A stretch of DNA of 36,200 nt, taken from NCBI GenBank assembly GCA_000434435.1, contig FR895520.1:1-36200 (forward strand), given 5' to 3'. Source of the DNA: Firmicutes bacterium CAG:475. GTDB taxonomy: Bacteria > Bacillota > Clostridia > Christensenellales > CAG-917. Below, one piece after another: positions 16,016 to 24,372 of the stretch. Within the stretch, counting starts at the first letter, position 1. Each line of letters starts with the position of its first letter. The translations under genes were made by a program, and so were the position numbers. Under the pieces are notes generated by a model that saw nothing but the letters and a program-made list of their open reading frames with translations, was not told the origin of the DNA and did not search any database.

Positions 16016-18124
16016 TTATTTCAACTTGTGGATTGCAACGTCGTACGCTTCGCGCGTTGCGTCTGCAATTCTTCCCACTTTCATTGCGTCGCCGATGACA
16101 AAGAGATTTTGCACTTTGCCTTCAAGCTCTTTTGCAAGGGAGTTTACAGAGCGTGCGCCGAGAGAAAGCACAACGGCATCCGCGTCAACATGATAGGGCT
16201 TGCCTTGGCTTACGGGCATTTTGTTCTTGTCAAGTTTGACGAGTTCGATTACTATACCTTTTTCGTCAATCGAATTGAGTTTGTGCGAAAGGATGTATTC
16301 CGTTCCCTTTGCGTCGAGTTTGGGCACAATGTCGTCAAGGTGCTGAAACCATGTTCCGGGAGCGAGAGTATCCGACATGTCGACGATAGCGACTTTGTTG
16401 TCATGCTCTATCAACATTTCGGCAGTTTCCAGACCTGTCATACCCGAACCGATAAGCGCGACGGTTTTGTTTTCGAGTTTAACTTCGCCGCTCAATATCT
16501 GCGTTGTGGTATAAACGTTTGCAAGATTTACGCCCTCGATAGAGCGAGGTTTCACCGCACATGCGCCAGTTGCAATGACAACCGCATAAGGATTGTAGCT
16601 TGCTATGATTTCGGGTGTTGCCTCGGTGTTCAAAATGATTTCCGCTCCGAATTTTTCAGCGTTTGTGCGCATATCCTCAAAGCTCCAGGCAAGTTTTTCT
16701 TTTTTTGGCGGCTTGTCGGCAAGTTGAATTTGTCCGCCGATTTTGTCGTCTTTTTCAAGGACGATTGCTTTGAACCCTCTTCTTGAGAGCATTTCGGCAC
16801 AAGTTAGCCCCGCAACGCCCGCGCCGACAACGACAACCACTCTGTCGTTTCCGTCGTGAGGAAGGTTGTCAAATTCCTTTTCTATTCCGACAGTCGGGTT
16901 GACTGCGCAATACCCGTGGTCACCGTGATACGCATTGTCTTGCATGCTTTCAATACAGTATAAACAGCAAAGGCAATGTTTGATTTCTTTTTCACGCCCG
17001 CTTTGCGCCTTTTCTGCCCAATGCGGATCTGCAATATGAGGTCTGCCGAGTGACACAAAGTCCTGATCGCCCTCTTCGAGTTGTTTTTCCGCTTGTTCGG
17101 GCGTGCGAATAAGGTTTGCCGCAATGACGGGAATTTTGACTTCTTTTTTGACTGCTGCGGCAAGATACTTTCTCCAACCGCACTCGAAACTGGTAGGTTC
17201 GAGCCAATAGTTGAACGTATCGTACGCGGCACTCGATACGTCGATTGCGTCAACGCCCATATCTGCGATTGCTTTTGCGTATTTCACGCCGGTTTCAAGG
17301 TCGTAACCTTTGCCGGGTTTGCCGATTTTGGAATAGAACTCATCGAGAGTAAGGCGAACGATGATGGGATAATCTCCGCACTCTTTTCGGATGCCTTCGA
17401 CGATTTCGCGCAAGAAACGAAGTCTGTTTTCAAAACTTCCGCCGTACTCGTCCGTTCTGTGATTGGTGTTTGGTGAAAGGAATTGTTGAATGAGATATCC
17501 GTGTGTGCCGTGAAGTTCCACGCCGTCAACGCCTGCTTTTTGGCAACGCACCGCACCGTCGATAAATTGACGAATGACTTTTTTGACTTCCCTGTGGCTG
17601 AGCGCACGCACTCTGCCGCCCGCAAAGTAGCTCGGCTCGCATTTTGACGCGGATACGGAGGAAAGCGCGATATTGTGTTTAGACATAAACGGAGCAATCT
17701 TTGGCGCGATGTTGAAAAGGAATTTTGGGAACTTTTTGCACATTCTCGTCATAGCGATGCACACCGGCACGGTGCCGATTGCAAGGCCGACGTTTTGGCG
17801 TCCCGGATGGTGCAACTGCACGAAAAGTTTTGCGCCGTGCTTGTGGATACGCTGGGCAAATTCATGAAGTCCCGGGATTTGATAATCATGGCTTGCACCG
17901 AGTTGCGCAAACGCCGCCGAGCCGTGAAAGTCGTTTATACGAGTAATTTCGGTGATGATAAGTCCCGTGCCGCCCTTTGCACGCTCTTCGTAGTAGTCCA
18001 TAAGCTGCTCGGTAACACAACCGTCAAACCGACCGAAGCCCATAAGCATGGGCGACATCACAATACGATTTTTGATTTCGCAGTTGCCGATTTTCATAGG
18101 CGAAAACAGCATTTTGTATTCCAT
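16016..18124 (-). CDS. Old yellow enzyme / 2,4-dienoyl-CoA reductase-type flavin Fe-S oxidoreductase
   Basis: A 702-residue NAD(P)H-dependent enoate reductase of the FadH/BaiCD/enoate reductase type. Residues 1-340 form the FMN TIM barrel, starting with LFSPMKIGNCEIKNR and containing GVDGVELHGTHGYL. A cysteine group at about 383-406 (CLCCLYC, then C in YCAVNP) would bind a 4Fe-4S cluster; its spacing is one residue shorter than in FadH. Two dinucleotide folds follow: VVGAGVAGLTCAEM (about 430) and LIGSGMTGLETAEM. Such enzymes reduce activated C=C bonds. Start: ATG 18124 with AGGGAG five to six bases upstream; an upstream extension to 18154 is unlikely. The substrate is unknown. Confidence 0.9.
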   Translation of the reverse strand: MEYKMLFSPMKIGNCEIKNRIVMSPMLMGFGRFDGCVTEQLMDYYEERAKGGTGLIITEITRINDFHGSAAFAQLGASHDYQIPGLHEFAQRIHKHGAKLFVQLHHPGRQNVGLAIGTVPVCIAMTRMCKKFPKFLFNIAPKIAPFMSKHNIALSSVSASKCEPSYFAGGRVRALSHREVKKVIRQFIDGAVRCQKAGVDGVELHGTHGYLIQQFLSPNTNHRTDEYGGSFENRLRFLREIVEGIRKECGDYPIIVRLTLDEFYSKIGKPGKGYDLETGVKYAKAIADMGVDAIDVSSAAYDTFNYWLEPTSFECGWRKYLAAAVKKEVKIPVIAANLIRTPEQAEKQLEEGDQDFVSLGRPHIADPHWAEKAQSGREKEIKHCLCCLYCIESMQDNAYHGDHGYCAVNPTVGIEKEFDNLPHDGNDRVVVVVGAGVAGLTCAEMLSRRGFKAIVLEKDDKIGGQIQLADKPPKKEKLAWSFEDMRTNAEKFGAEIILNTEATPEIIASYNPYAVVIATGACAVKPRSIEGVNLANVYTTTQILSGEVKLENKTVALIGSGMTGLETAEMLIEHDNKVAIVDMSDTLAPGTWFQHLDDIVPKLDAKGTEYILSHKLNSIDEKGIVIELVKLDKNKMPVSQGKPYHVDADAVVLSLGARSVNSLAKELEGKVQNLFVIGDAMKVGRIADATREAYDVAIHKLK

Positions 18125-18174
18125 AATTCTCCCTGACGCACGATATGCGGTCAATTTGTAGTTTTACTATATCA

Positions 18175-18203
18175 ATTGTAGCATAACATATCTTTTAATG
18201 CAA
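18175..18203 (-). promoter_or_regulatory. Sigma-A promoter of the flavin reductase gene
   Basis: On the minus strand TTGCAT (18203-18198) and TACAAT (18180-18175) with a 17-base spacer. The 11-mer TTTTACTATAT (plus strand 18162-18172) just downstream is shared with the AcnX promoter region (15861-15871); being AT-rich, this may be chance. Confidence 0.55.
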
Positions 18204-18250
18204 GAAAGAAATTTACTAGTTAATCATTCAAAAACGCTTTCTACAATCAA

Positions 18251-18274
18251 AAAAAACCGAGGCGTTATACCTCG
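18251..18274 (-). terminator. Intrinsic terminator overlapping the folD stop codon
   Basis: On the minus strand CGAGG (18274-18270) pairs with CCTCG (18262-18258), followed by a run of eight T. The loop contains the folD TAA stop, so the last codons form the upstream arm of the terminator. Confidence 0.8.
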
Positions 18275-19125
18275 ATTTCGTTTTGTGCTTTATATGCTTT
18301 TACGGTGTTTGCCAAAAGCATCGTCACCGTCATAGGACCGACGCCGCCGGGAACGGGAGTTATATAAGAGCACTTAGGGGCAACAGAGTCAAAGTCTACG
18401 TCGCCGCAAAGTTTGCCATTTTCATCTCTGTCCATACCGACGTCGATGACCACCGCACCGTTTTTAACCATATCCGACGTCAAAAATTTGGCTTTGCCTA
18501 TGGCAACGCACACAATATCGGCGCGTGAGGTTATCTCTGCAAGATTTTGAGTTTTCGAGTGACAAATCGTAACCGTGCAATTTGCGTCCAGCAAAAGTTG
18601 GGTAAGCGGTTTTCCGACAAGATTGGAGCGTCCTATAACGACTGCATTTTTGCCTTGAAGAGAAATATCATAGTATTCAAGCAATTTCATCACACCGTAC
18701 GGCGTGCATGCCACGAGGCTGTCGCGCCCCGTCCAAAGTCTGCCCTTTTGCACGTAATGGCAACCGTCTACGTCCTTTTCGGGATCGATAAGGTCCAAAA
18801 GCGAGTTTTCGTCAAGGTGCTTAGGAAGCGGCAATTGCAAAATCATGCCGGATACGTCGGGATTTTCGTTGAGATAGCGTATCGTACCCGCAACTTCGTC
18901 GAAGGTGCTTTCGGCAGGGAGTTTGCAAAGAAAAGACTTTATGCCCACCTCGTCGCACGCCTTGATTTTGTTGCGCACGTAAACTTGCGACGCAGGATCG
19001 TCCCCCACCAAAATTACCGCAAGACCTATGGCATTGGGATAATTCAAGGCTTTCAATCCTTCCACTTCTTGCTTAATTTGCTCTCTTGTGACTTTTGCCA
19101 CGAGTTTTCCGTCGATAATTTGCAT
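18265..19125 (-). CDS. folD: Methylenetetrahydrofolate dehydrogenase / cyclohydrolase
   Basis: A 286-residue bifunctional enzyme that interconverts 5,10-methylene-THF and 10-formyl-THF with NAD(P)H. Family marks: YVRNKIKACDEVGI with the catalytic lysine, GMILQLPLPKHL, DPEKDVDGCH, CTPYGVMKLL, the dinucleotide site VVIGRSNLVGKP, and PVPGGVGPMTVTML near the end. Length and order are normal. Start: AGAGG seven bases before the ATG. It is a single gene with its own promoter and terminator. The cyclo-ligase at 22667-23257 acts in the same folate pool. Confidence 0.96.
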   Translation of the reverse strand: MQIIDGKLVAKVTREQIKQEVEGLKALNYPNAIGLAVILVGDDPASQVYVRNKIKACDEVGIKSFLCKLPAESTFDEVAGTIRYLNENPDVSGMILQLPLPKHLDENSLLDLIDPEKDVDGCHYVQKGRLWTGRDSLVACTPYGVMKLLEYYDISLQGKNAVVIGRSNLVGKPLTQLLLDANCTVTICHSKTQNLAEITSRADIVCVAIGKAKFLTSDMVKNGAVVIDVGMDRDENGKLCGDVDFDSVAPKCSYITPVPGGVGPMTVTMLLANTVKAYKAQNEIEV

Positions 19126-19143
19126 ATCACACCTCTTGTTTGC

Positions 19144-19173
19144 ATTATATCATCAATCAAATCGCATTGTCAA
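19144..19173 (-). promoter_or_regulatory. Sigma-A promoter of folD
   Basis: On the minus strand TTGACA (19173-19168) and TATAAT (19149-19144), both perfect hexamers, with an 18-base spacer. Confidence 0.8.
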
Positions 19174-19214
19174 AACATACCGCATCGAATGTGCAAAGCA
19201 TATAAAAAAGCATA

Positions 19215-19243
19215 TTGACATATTTGAAATGTGAAATTATAAT
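19215..19243 (+). promoter_or_regulatory. Perfect consensus sigma-A promoter of the mgtC-like gene
   Basis: TTGACA (19215-19220), a 17-base spacer and TATAAT (19238-19243). It is divergent from the folD promoter; the leader to the ATG at 19280 is about 30 bases. Confidence 0.88.
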
Positions 19244-19279
19244 AAACTAACCAAATACATAACTAAAAGGATAAAAAAT

Positions 19280-19984
19280 ATGGACAATTGGGCAGTGGTC
19301 GATTGGACGAAGGACGTATGGCATTTTGTGGTGAGGATGCTCATTGCAATTATCTGCGGTCTTGCAATCGGGTTTGAAAGAAAATCAAGAAGTAAAGAAG
19401 CAGGCATACGCACGCACGCAATCGTATGTCTTGCCTCGTGTTTGTTTATGATATTGTCAAAATATCTCACCGTACCGCTTTTTAGTGACATCACGGGCGG
19501 CACATTCAACAGCGACGCAACGCGAATCGCGGCGCAAGTCGTCACGGGCATCGGCTTTTTGGGCGCAGGCATAATCATGTACAGGCGCGACGTTATGCAC
19601 GGGCTTACAACGGCGGCAGGCGTATGGGCGACGTCGGCAATCGGCATGGCAATCGGTGGCGGATTTGTTGTGACGGGCGTTGTTGCAACGGCGATGATAC
19701 TGCTTTTGCAACTCATCTTCCATCTCCCCATCAAAGCTTTTACGACAAGACATATCGCTCTTGTAAAAATGCAAATTTGGGTTGAAAACGACGACGTTTT
19801 GCCGCAAATCATGGAGAAATTAGGCTCTAAAAAAATCAGCTCCTACAAAGCGAAACAAGTGGGAGAAAGTTTGATTGCGACAGTGGAAGTCGCAACGACA
19901 GAGGAACTCGATCCTCTGAAATTCAACGCTTTGATGAGAGAATTTCCTTCCCATCTTCTCTCTATCGAACGCTCCGACGAATAA
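19280..19984 (+). CDS. MgtC/SapB family membrane protein
   Basis: A 234-residue membrane protein. Four to five hydrophobic helices occupy residues 10-155 and carry the family signatures: LAIGFERKSRSKEAGIRTHA, RIAAQVVTGIGFLGAGIIM and HGLTTAAGVWATSAIGMAIG. Residues about 160-234 form a soluble ACT-like tail. MgtC proteins are linked to growth at low magnesium and inhibit F-type ATP synthase in some pathogens; in free-living bacteria the role is less clear. Start: AAGGA eight bases upstream. No magnesium-responsive leader is visible in the short 5' region. Confidence 0.9.
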   Translation: MDNWAVVDWTKDVWHFVVRMLIAIICGLAIGFERKSRSKEAGIRTHAIVCLASCLFMILSKYLTVPLFSDITGGTFNSDATRIAAQVVTGIGFLGAGIIMYRRDVMHGLTTAAGVWATSAIGMAIGGGFVVTGVVATAMILLLQLIFHLPIKAFTTRHIALVKMQIWVENDDVLPQIMEKLGSKKISSYKAKQVGESLIATVEVATTEELDPLKFNALMREFPSHLLSIERSDE

Positions 19985-20002
19985 GAATGAATTGACAATC
20001 AG

Positions 20003-20026
20003 AAAGCAGTCGCAAGACTGCTTTTT
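20003..20026 (+). terminator. Intrinsic terminator of the mgtC-like gene
   Basis: AAAGCAGTC (20003-20011) pairs with GACTGCTTT (20016-20024) around a GCAA tetraloop and is followed by T residues. Confidence 0.85.
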
Positions 20027-20067
20027 CTGTGTGGAAATTTGGATAATTTTACGAAATTTTCAGGCTT

Positions 20068-21003
20068 TTAGTTGACTTTGTTTATCGGACTGTTTTGCAA
20101 AAACGCACGTACGTTGTCCTCGGTTGCGTGCAAAAGACGCACTCTCGCCTCAACGCTTGCCCATGCCATATGAGGAGTAATAATGCAATTTTTTGCATGA
20201 ATAAGCGGATTGTCAGCTTTTGGTGGCTCGCATGTCAAAACGTCGAGTCCGGCACCCGCAATTTTACCTTGATTTAATGCGTTTGCAAGTGCTTCTTCGT
20301 CGATTAGCCCGCCTCTTGCGGTGTTGATGAGATATGCCGTGGGCTTAAACATCGACAAACTTTTTTCGTTTATCATCAGTTTCGAGCCTTCGTTCAAGGG
20401 ACAATGCAATGTAATGAAATCCGCATTTTCAAACACTTCTTCTTTGCTCACGCAGCCGTCTACGGGGGTTCTTGTACTAACAAGGATATTCATGCCGAAT
20501 GCCTTGCCGATTTGCGCCACTTTTCTTCCTATGCTGCCATAGCCGATAATACCGAGCGTCTTGCCGTTAAGCTCATGCAACGTATCGAGAGTATATGCAA
20601 AATCTGCGCAATTTTGCCAATCTCCTCGCGCAACGGATTGAGTGTGCAAAGAAAGTTTGTTTGCAAATTCGAGTATAAAAGCAAACGTAAGCTGTGCAAC
20701 CGAATTTGTGCTGTAATACGGCACGTTGCAAACGGTTATTCCAAGCTTCCTTGCCGCATCGATATCGACAACGTTATATCCCGTTGCCAAAATAGTGATA
20801 AGTTTGAGTTTTTTGCACGCCGAAAGCGTTGCTCTGTCAAGCACGATTTTGTTGATAACCAAAATATCGGCGTCTTTTGCGCGCGACAAAACCTCATCGG
20901 GATACGTGACGTCGTAATAAGTCACTTCACCGAATTGATTGAGGAAATCGAAATTCAGTTCCCTTCCCTTTGCCGTAGCTCCGTCAAGTATAACAATTTT
21001 CAT
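20068..21003 (-). CDS. D-isomer-specific 2-hydroxyacid dehydrogenase (HprA-like)
   Basis: A 311-residue NAD(P)-dependent dehydrogenase close to glycerate/hydroxypyruvate reductases. The dinucleotide motif is GIIGYGSIGRKVA, followed by the catalytic residues: R in NTARGGLIDE, E in DVLTCEPP and H in TPHMAWAS. The hydrophobic LATGYNVVDIDAARKLGI segment is also typical. The family begins with MKIVxLD, so ATG 21003 is preferred over an in-frame ATG at 21066 that would overlap the previous gene by 32 bases; neither has a good ribosome binding site. Last gene of the minus-strand run that starts with pgsA. The substrate is probably hydroxypyruvate, glyoxylate or a related 2-oxoacid. Confidence 0.88.
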   Translation of the reverse strand: MKIVILDGATAKGRELNFDFLNQFGEVTYYDVTYPDEVLSRAKDADILVINKIVLDRATLSACKKLKLITILATGYNVVDIDAARKLGITVCNVPYYSTNSVAQLTFAFILEFANKLSLHTQSVARGDWQNCADFAYTLDTLHELNGKTLGIIGYGSIGRKVAQIGKAFGMNILVSTRTPVDGCVSKEEVFENADFITLHCPLNEGSKLMINEKSLSMFKPTAYLINTARGGLIDEEALANALNQGKIAGAGLDVLTCEPPKADNPLIHAKNCIITPHMAWASVEARVRLLHATEDNVRAFLQNSPINKVN

Positions 21004-21034
21004 AGCGATAATTTTTGCTGTAAAACATTGCGCT

Positions 21035-21484
21035 TTATTCTTCAACGAGTTTGCGCTTTCTGTCATTGATGATGCCTAGGCTGTCTTTCATACTCTTTTC
21101 CGCACTGTCGAGAATGTTGAACGCAAGCGAACGAGCCTCATAATCCATTTTGTGATAGTTTTCTTCCGCTTCGCGTTGCATAGCTTCGGCTTCTGCTTTT
21201 GCACGCGCGTAAACTTCGGTTTCGGTCATAAGGCGTTTTGCTTGCTCTTCTGCCTTATCCATGGTTTCGTTTGCGTACTTTTCGGCTTTTTCAATAATCT
21301 CGTCGCGCTCTTTTTTGATTTGCGTTGCCTCGCGCAAAACAAGCGGATAGCTTGCTCTGAAACGAGAAATAAGGTCGAGCAATACTGCCTTGTTGACAAC
21401 GATGTCGGTGTTGCTGAACGCCGCTTTTTTCGCTTTGAGAACTTCGCTTTCGATTTCGTTGATTAGCATATCGATGGTTTCCAT
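21035..21484 (-). CDS. Coiled-coil protein found next to coaD (ATP synthase B/E-subunit-like)
   Basis: A 149-residue charged protein that is one long coiled coil from about residue 45 to 125 (alternating K/E with A every third or fourth position). The N-terminal part (IVVNKAVLLDLISRFRASYP) and the overall pattern match the short proteins that follow coaD in many Clostridia and are often labelled ATPase because of similarity to the stalk subunits of rotary ATPases. There are no other ATPase genes here, so that name is not supported. A DivIVA-like scaffolding role is another possibility. Start: AAGGGG before the ATG. Confidence 0.75.
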   Translation of the reverse strand: METIDMLINEIESEVLKAKKAAFSNTDIVVNKAVLLDLISRFRASYPLVLREATQIKKERDEIIEKAEKYANETMDKAEEQAKRLMTETEVYARAKAEAEAMQREAEENYHKMDYEARSLAFNILDSAEKSMKDSLGIINDRKRKLVEE

Positions 21485-21575
21485 AACGCACCCCTTTTGT
21501 GTATTGATAAATCAAAAATTATTTATTTCCAAGGACTTTTGCCCTTTTCGTTCTTTTTCTTTTGGTTACATTCGC

Positions 21576-22586
21576 TTATTCGAGCGAGGCAAATTCTTTT
21601 GACGTCATAAGCGGCACGCAGCAAGCAGGCACGGACGTGTAGTCACCTTTTGCGATTTGCTCTCGCGCTTTTGTCGAGCTTAAGTCTGAAAAAACGCTCG
21701 GCTCGATAAACACCGTTTCGAATCCGTGCTCGCGATTGAATTTCGCCATTTCGTTTTCATATGCCTTGTCCTCGTCGCCGCGAATTCCTCTCACAAGAGA
21801 GCTTGCTCCGACGTCTTTTGCCACTTCGATGGCATATTTGTCCGAATATATAGCCTTTGCGCCCTTCTTTTGCGCACATACGCACTCGACTATTGCAAGG
21901 CGTTGTTTTGCGTTGAACGTGTATTTTTTGTCGGGGTTGACAAGACACGCAACCCATACCTCGTCAAAATCGCAAAGAGCCTCGTCAAGCACCGCTTCGT
22001 GTCCCTTTGTAAACGGATCGTAGCTGCCTGCCATAAGCGCAACGCTCTTGTGCGTTATAAACTCGGCAACGACGGTTCCCATCTTCTTTGTGCGTTGTTT
22101 ATAGCGCGCGTCGCTCAATTCATAGGTCTTTTCCGCGCCGTGCTCGAACACGACTACGCCGTCTTTTTCAAGCAAGTCGAAGTCGAAAATCATGCCGAGC
22201 GCAAGCTCGCCCAATCCGCTTGCATACGGCGGATCCACAAAAATCATATCATACTTTTTGCCCGTAACGTATGCGTTGCGGAGCGCACCCGAAAAGTCGG
22301 AATTGACAACCTTGAAATTGCCCTCGATTCCTTGCAAGTTTTTGCGTACAAGTTCGATGCTGTCCTTGCTGTTGTCAACGAACACGACTTCTTTTGCGCC
22401 GCGCGAAATGCACTCTATGCCCAACGCACCGCTGCCGGCAAAAAGATCGAGCACGACGGCGTCCCGACTGTAACCTTGCAGAACGTTGAACAACGTTTCT
22501 TTTATTCTGGTGGTCGTAGGACGCACTCTGTCATCCTTCGGAGAGGCGAGATTTTTGCCCCTGTATTTTCCTGCCACAACTCTCAT
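21576..22586 (-). CDS. rsmD-coaD: Fusion: 16S rRNA m2G966 methyltransferase RsmD + phosphopantetheine adenylyltransferase CoaD
   Basis: A 336-residue single chain joining two proteins normally encoded by adjacent genes. Residues 1-180 are RsmD: RVVAGKYRGKNL, the SAM loop LDLFAGSGALGIE and the catalytic DPPYAS. Residues 181-336 are CoaD, which makes dephospho-CoA: GSYDPFTKGH (nucleotide motif), NPDKKYTF, RGIRGDEDKAYENEMA and LSSTKARE. The junction runs THKSVALMAGSYDP without linker; the CoaD part has no stop before it and no start at its usual position. Start: CGGAG five bases before the ATG. The two activities (ribosome maturation and CoA synthesis) are not metabolically linked, so the fusion reflects gene order. 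Confidence 0.92.
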   Translation of the reverse strand: MRVVAGKYRGKNLASPKDDRVRPTTTRIKETLFNVLQGYSRDAVVLDLFAGSGALGIECISRGAKEVVFVDNSKDSIELVRKNLQGIEGNFKVVNSDFSGALRNAYVTGKKYDMIFVDPPYASGLGELALGMIFDFDLLEKDGVVVFEHGAEKTYELSDARYKQRTKKMGTVVAEFITHKSVALMAGSYDPFTKGHEAVLDEALCDFDEVWVACLVNPDKKYTFNAKQRLAIVECVCAQKKGAKAIYSDKYAIEVAKDVGASSLVRGIRGDEDKAYENEMAKFNREHGFETVFIEPSVFSDLSSTKAREQIAKGDYTSVPACCVPLMTSKEFASLE

Positions 22587-22597
22587 TTTTATCTCCG

Positions 22598-22618
22598 ATT
22601 ATATTCAAAGAATATAAT
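22598..22618. promoter_or_regulatory. Perfect 9-bp inverted repeat upstream of rsmD-coaD
   Basis: ATTATATTC (22598-22606) and GAATATAAT (22610-22618) are exact complements with a 3-base spacer. It lies just before the ribosome binding site. The minus-strand arm contains a TATAAT box, so it may be an operator or a leader hairpin. No good -35 box is seen at the right distance. Confidence 0.45.
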
Positions 22619-22666
22619 TTTTTTTCGAATAAACTATTTTTTCGGACAATCGATTGCAAAAAGCAA

Positions 22667-23257
22667 TCAATCTTGCCGTTGACAACTATCGGCAAAGTAC
22701 AGATTTTTTCTTTGTCCGTTTTTGTCCACGATTCTTTTTTCGGTCACGAGCATATCGAGAGGCACGTCGAAAGCGTTTGTTTCGAGCCCTTCCACCTCTT
22801 GACAATCAAATGCCAGACCGATGACAAAACAATCGTGTTCGGCAAGATACCTGTCGTAATAGCCTTTGCCGTGTCCCGCGCGTTTCAACCCGTCGAAAGC
22901 AACCATAGGCACAACCGCAACGTCGATATCCTCAACTGCATACGAGCCTACGGGTTCGAGGATACCCCACCTGTTCGTTTTGAAGTTTGTGAAAGGCGAA
23001 ATCGCAATCGCTTTCATATCTTCACCGCGCACTCTAGGGACGCTAACCACTTTTTCCATCATCAAAGCAAGTCCGACGATTTCGTTGGTATCAGGCTCGT
23101 TTTGTGTGCCTAGATACACGAAAACTTTGTGTGCATGCGTAAATTCGTCAATCGAGGAAAGTGCGTCGGCAATAGCTCCGCTTGCCCACTCTTTTTGCGC
23201 ATCGTCCATATCGGATATTCGAGATTTCGCAAGTTTTCTCGCCTGATTTTTGTCCAT
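22667..23257 (-). CDS. 5-formyltetrahydrofolate cyclo-ligase
   Basis: A 196-residue enzyme that converts 5-formyl-THF to 5,10-methenyl-THF with ATP, returning stored folate to the one-carbon pool. The N-terminal KNQARKLAKSRIS helix and the ATP/substrate motif RAGHGKGYYDRYLAE are diagnostic, along with VVPMVAFDGLKR. Length is normal for the family. It starts 9 bases after the alanine racemase stop, so the two are cotranscribed; the ribosome binding site (CGGAAAC) is weak and coupling may help. The last residues run past the usual end by a few amino acids. Confidence 0.92.
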   Translation of the reverse strand: MDKNQARKLAKSRISDMDDAQKEWASGAIADALSSIDEFTHAHKVFVYLGTQNEPDTNEIVGLALMMEKVVSVPRVRGEDMKAIAISPFTNFKTNRWGILEPVGSYAVEDIDVAVVPMVAFDGLKRAGHGKGYYDRYLAEHDCFVIGLAFDCQEVEGLETNAFDVPLDMLVTEKRIVDKNGQRKNLYFADSCQRQD

Positions 23258-23266
23258 AGTTTCCGT

Positions 23267-24271
23267 TTAGACGTACACCCTCTTAACTCTGCCTTTCAGC
23301 GAAGTAAGAACGGTATAGTCGATAGTGTTTCGCTCTGTTGCAACATCTTGCAAAGTTTTTTCGTCGAACAGCACGACTTCTTCACCGACTTTAGCGACGT
23401 ACTTCTCGGTGTCGACTACAAAACAGTCCATGCACACGTTGCCAATAACTCGACATTTTTGATTGCCGATATATACGCAAGACGGATTTTCTCTGGCTAT
23501 TCCGTCGGCGTATCCACCGAAAACAACAGCCGTATTCGTATCTTTTTCGAGGATAAAGTCGCCGTAGCTCACCTTTTCGCCCGCTTGCAGAAATCTTGCT
23601 TCAACAACTTGCGAGAATGCGCTCATCGCACCCTCGTACGCTTTGATGCCAACTCGCACCATATCGTAACGCAAATGCGGATTTGCAAGCGAATGGCTGG
23701 ACGCAAGATGTTTTTTTGCTTGTGGGTAATATGATTTGACTATGCCTGCAAGTTTGTCAAACTCATCTTTTTGGTCGTTGCCCGCATCTCGCAAATGAGA
23801 ATACACTCCCGATATCCGAAGTCCGATTTCTTTTGCCTCTGGCAATAATTTTTCGAGATCCGCTACGCAAAATCCCAGCCTGTGCATGCCGCTGTCAACC
23901 TTGATATGAATGTTGAAGCGCTGCGGATTTACGCGATTATGCCCTATTAGATATACGATTTTGTCAAATTGCTCAGTGTTGTGCAATCCTATTGTGATGC
24001 CGTTGCGATACGCCGTTTCGATTTCGTTTGGCGAAACGGCAAGCGCAAGAATTTCTTTTGTTATTCCCGCCTTTTTCAGCCGTAATGCCTCTTCGACATT
24101 TTCTACGCCGAAAGCGTCTACGATGTCATCGACATACGTTGCAACTTTGCAAAGTCCGTGTCCGTAAGCGTCGGCTTTCACCATCAGCATAACGGGCACA
24201 CCCGCTTGCTCTCTTATCAAAGCGACGTTCCGCTTTATCCTATTCAAATCAACTTTAACTACGATTTTTAT
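23267..24271 (-). CDS. alr: Alanine racemase (apparent AUA start)
   Basis: PLP enzyme that makes D-alanine for peptidoglycan. The PLP lysine lies in VKADAYGHG, the catalytic tyrosine in GGYADGIARENP, and the substrate-contacting methionine in NVCMDCFVVD; RVGIKAYEG is also typical. The first standard start codon in frame is TTG at 24247, but the conserved first strand (KIVVKVDLNRIKRN, equal to the usual EIDLDALRHN block) begins upstream of it. A strong GAGGTG site at about 24275-24280 is placed 4 bases before an ATA codon at 24271, which would give MKIVVKVDLN. An in-frame TAG closes the frame at 24284. A true AUA start or a base error are both possible. Confidence 0.9.
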   Translation of the reverse strand: MKIVVKVDLNRIKRNVALIREQAGVPVMLMVKADAYGHGLCKVATYVDDIVDAFGVENVEEALRLKKAGITKEILALAVSPNEIETAYRNGITIGLHNTEQFDKIVYLIGHNRVNPQRFNIHIKVDSGMHRLGFCVADLEKLLPEAKEIGLRISGVYSHLRDAGNDQKDEFDKLAGIVKSYYPQAKKHLASSHSLANPHLRYDMVRVGIKAYEGAMSAFSQVVEARFLQAGEKVSYGDFILEKDTNTAVVFGGYADGIARENPSCVYIGNQKCRVIGNVCMDCFVVDTEKYVAKVGEEVVLFDEKTLQDVATERNTIDYTVLTSLKGRVKRVYV

Positions 24272-24294
24272 AACCCACCTCGGCTAATCTTATG

Positions 24295-24327
24295 CGACGA
24301 AGAACGCTCTTGTGACATTTTTCGTCG
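24295..24327. other. Hairpin in the hydratase-alr gap
   Basis: CGACGAA (24295-24301) pairs with TTCGTCG (24321-24327). It lies between the stop of the hydratase gene and alr. No T-run follows, so it is not a standard terminator; it may be a processing or stability element. Confidence 0.3.
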
Positions 24328-24372
24328 GATTTCCGATTTTGATTATAAAATGCAGTTTTTGTTTATGCCCGA

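Noticed and set aside
21035..21484. Rotary ATPase stalk subunit
   Set aside because: Similarity is that of any long charged coiled coil; no other ATPase subunit is encoded nearby.
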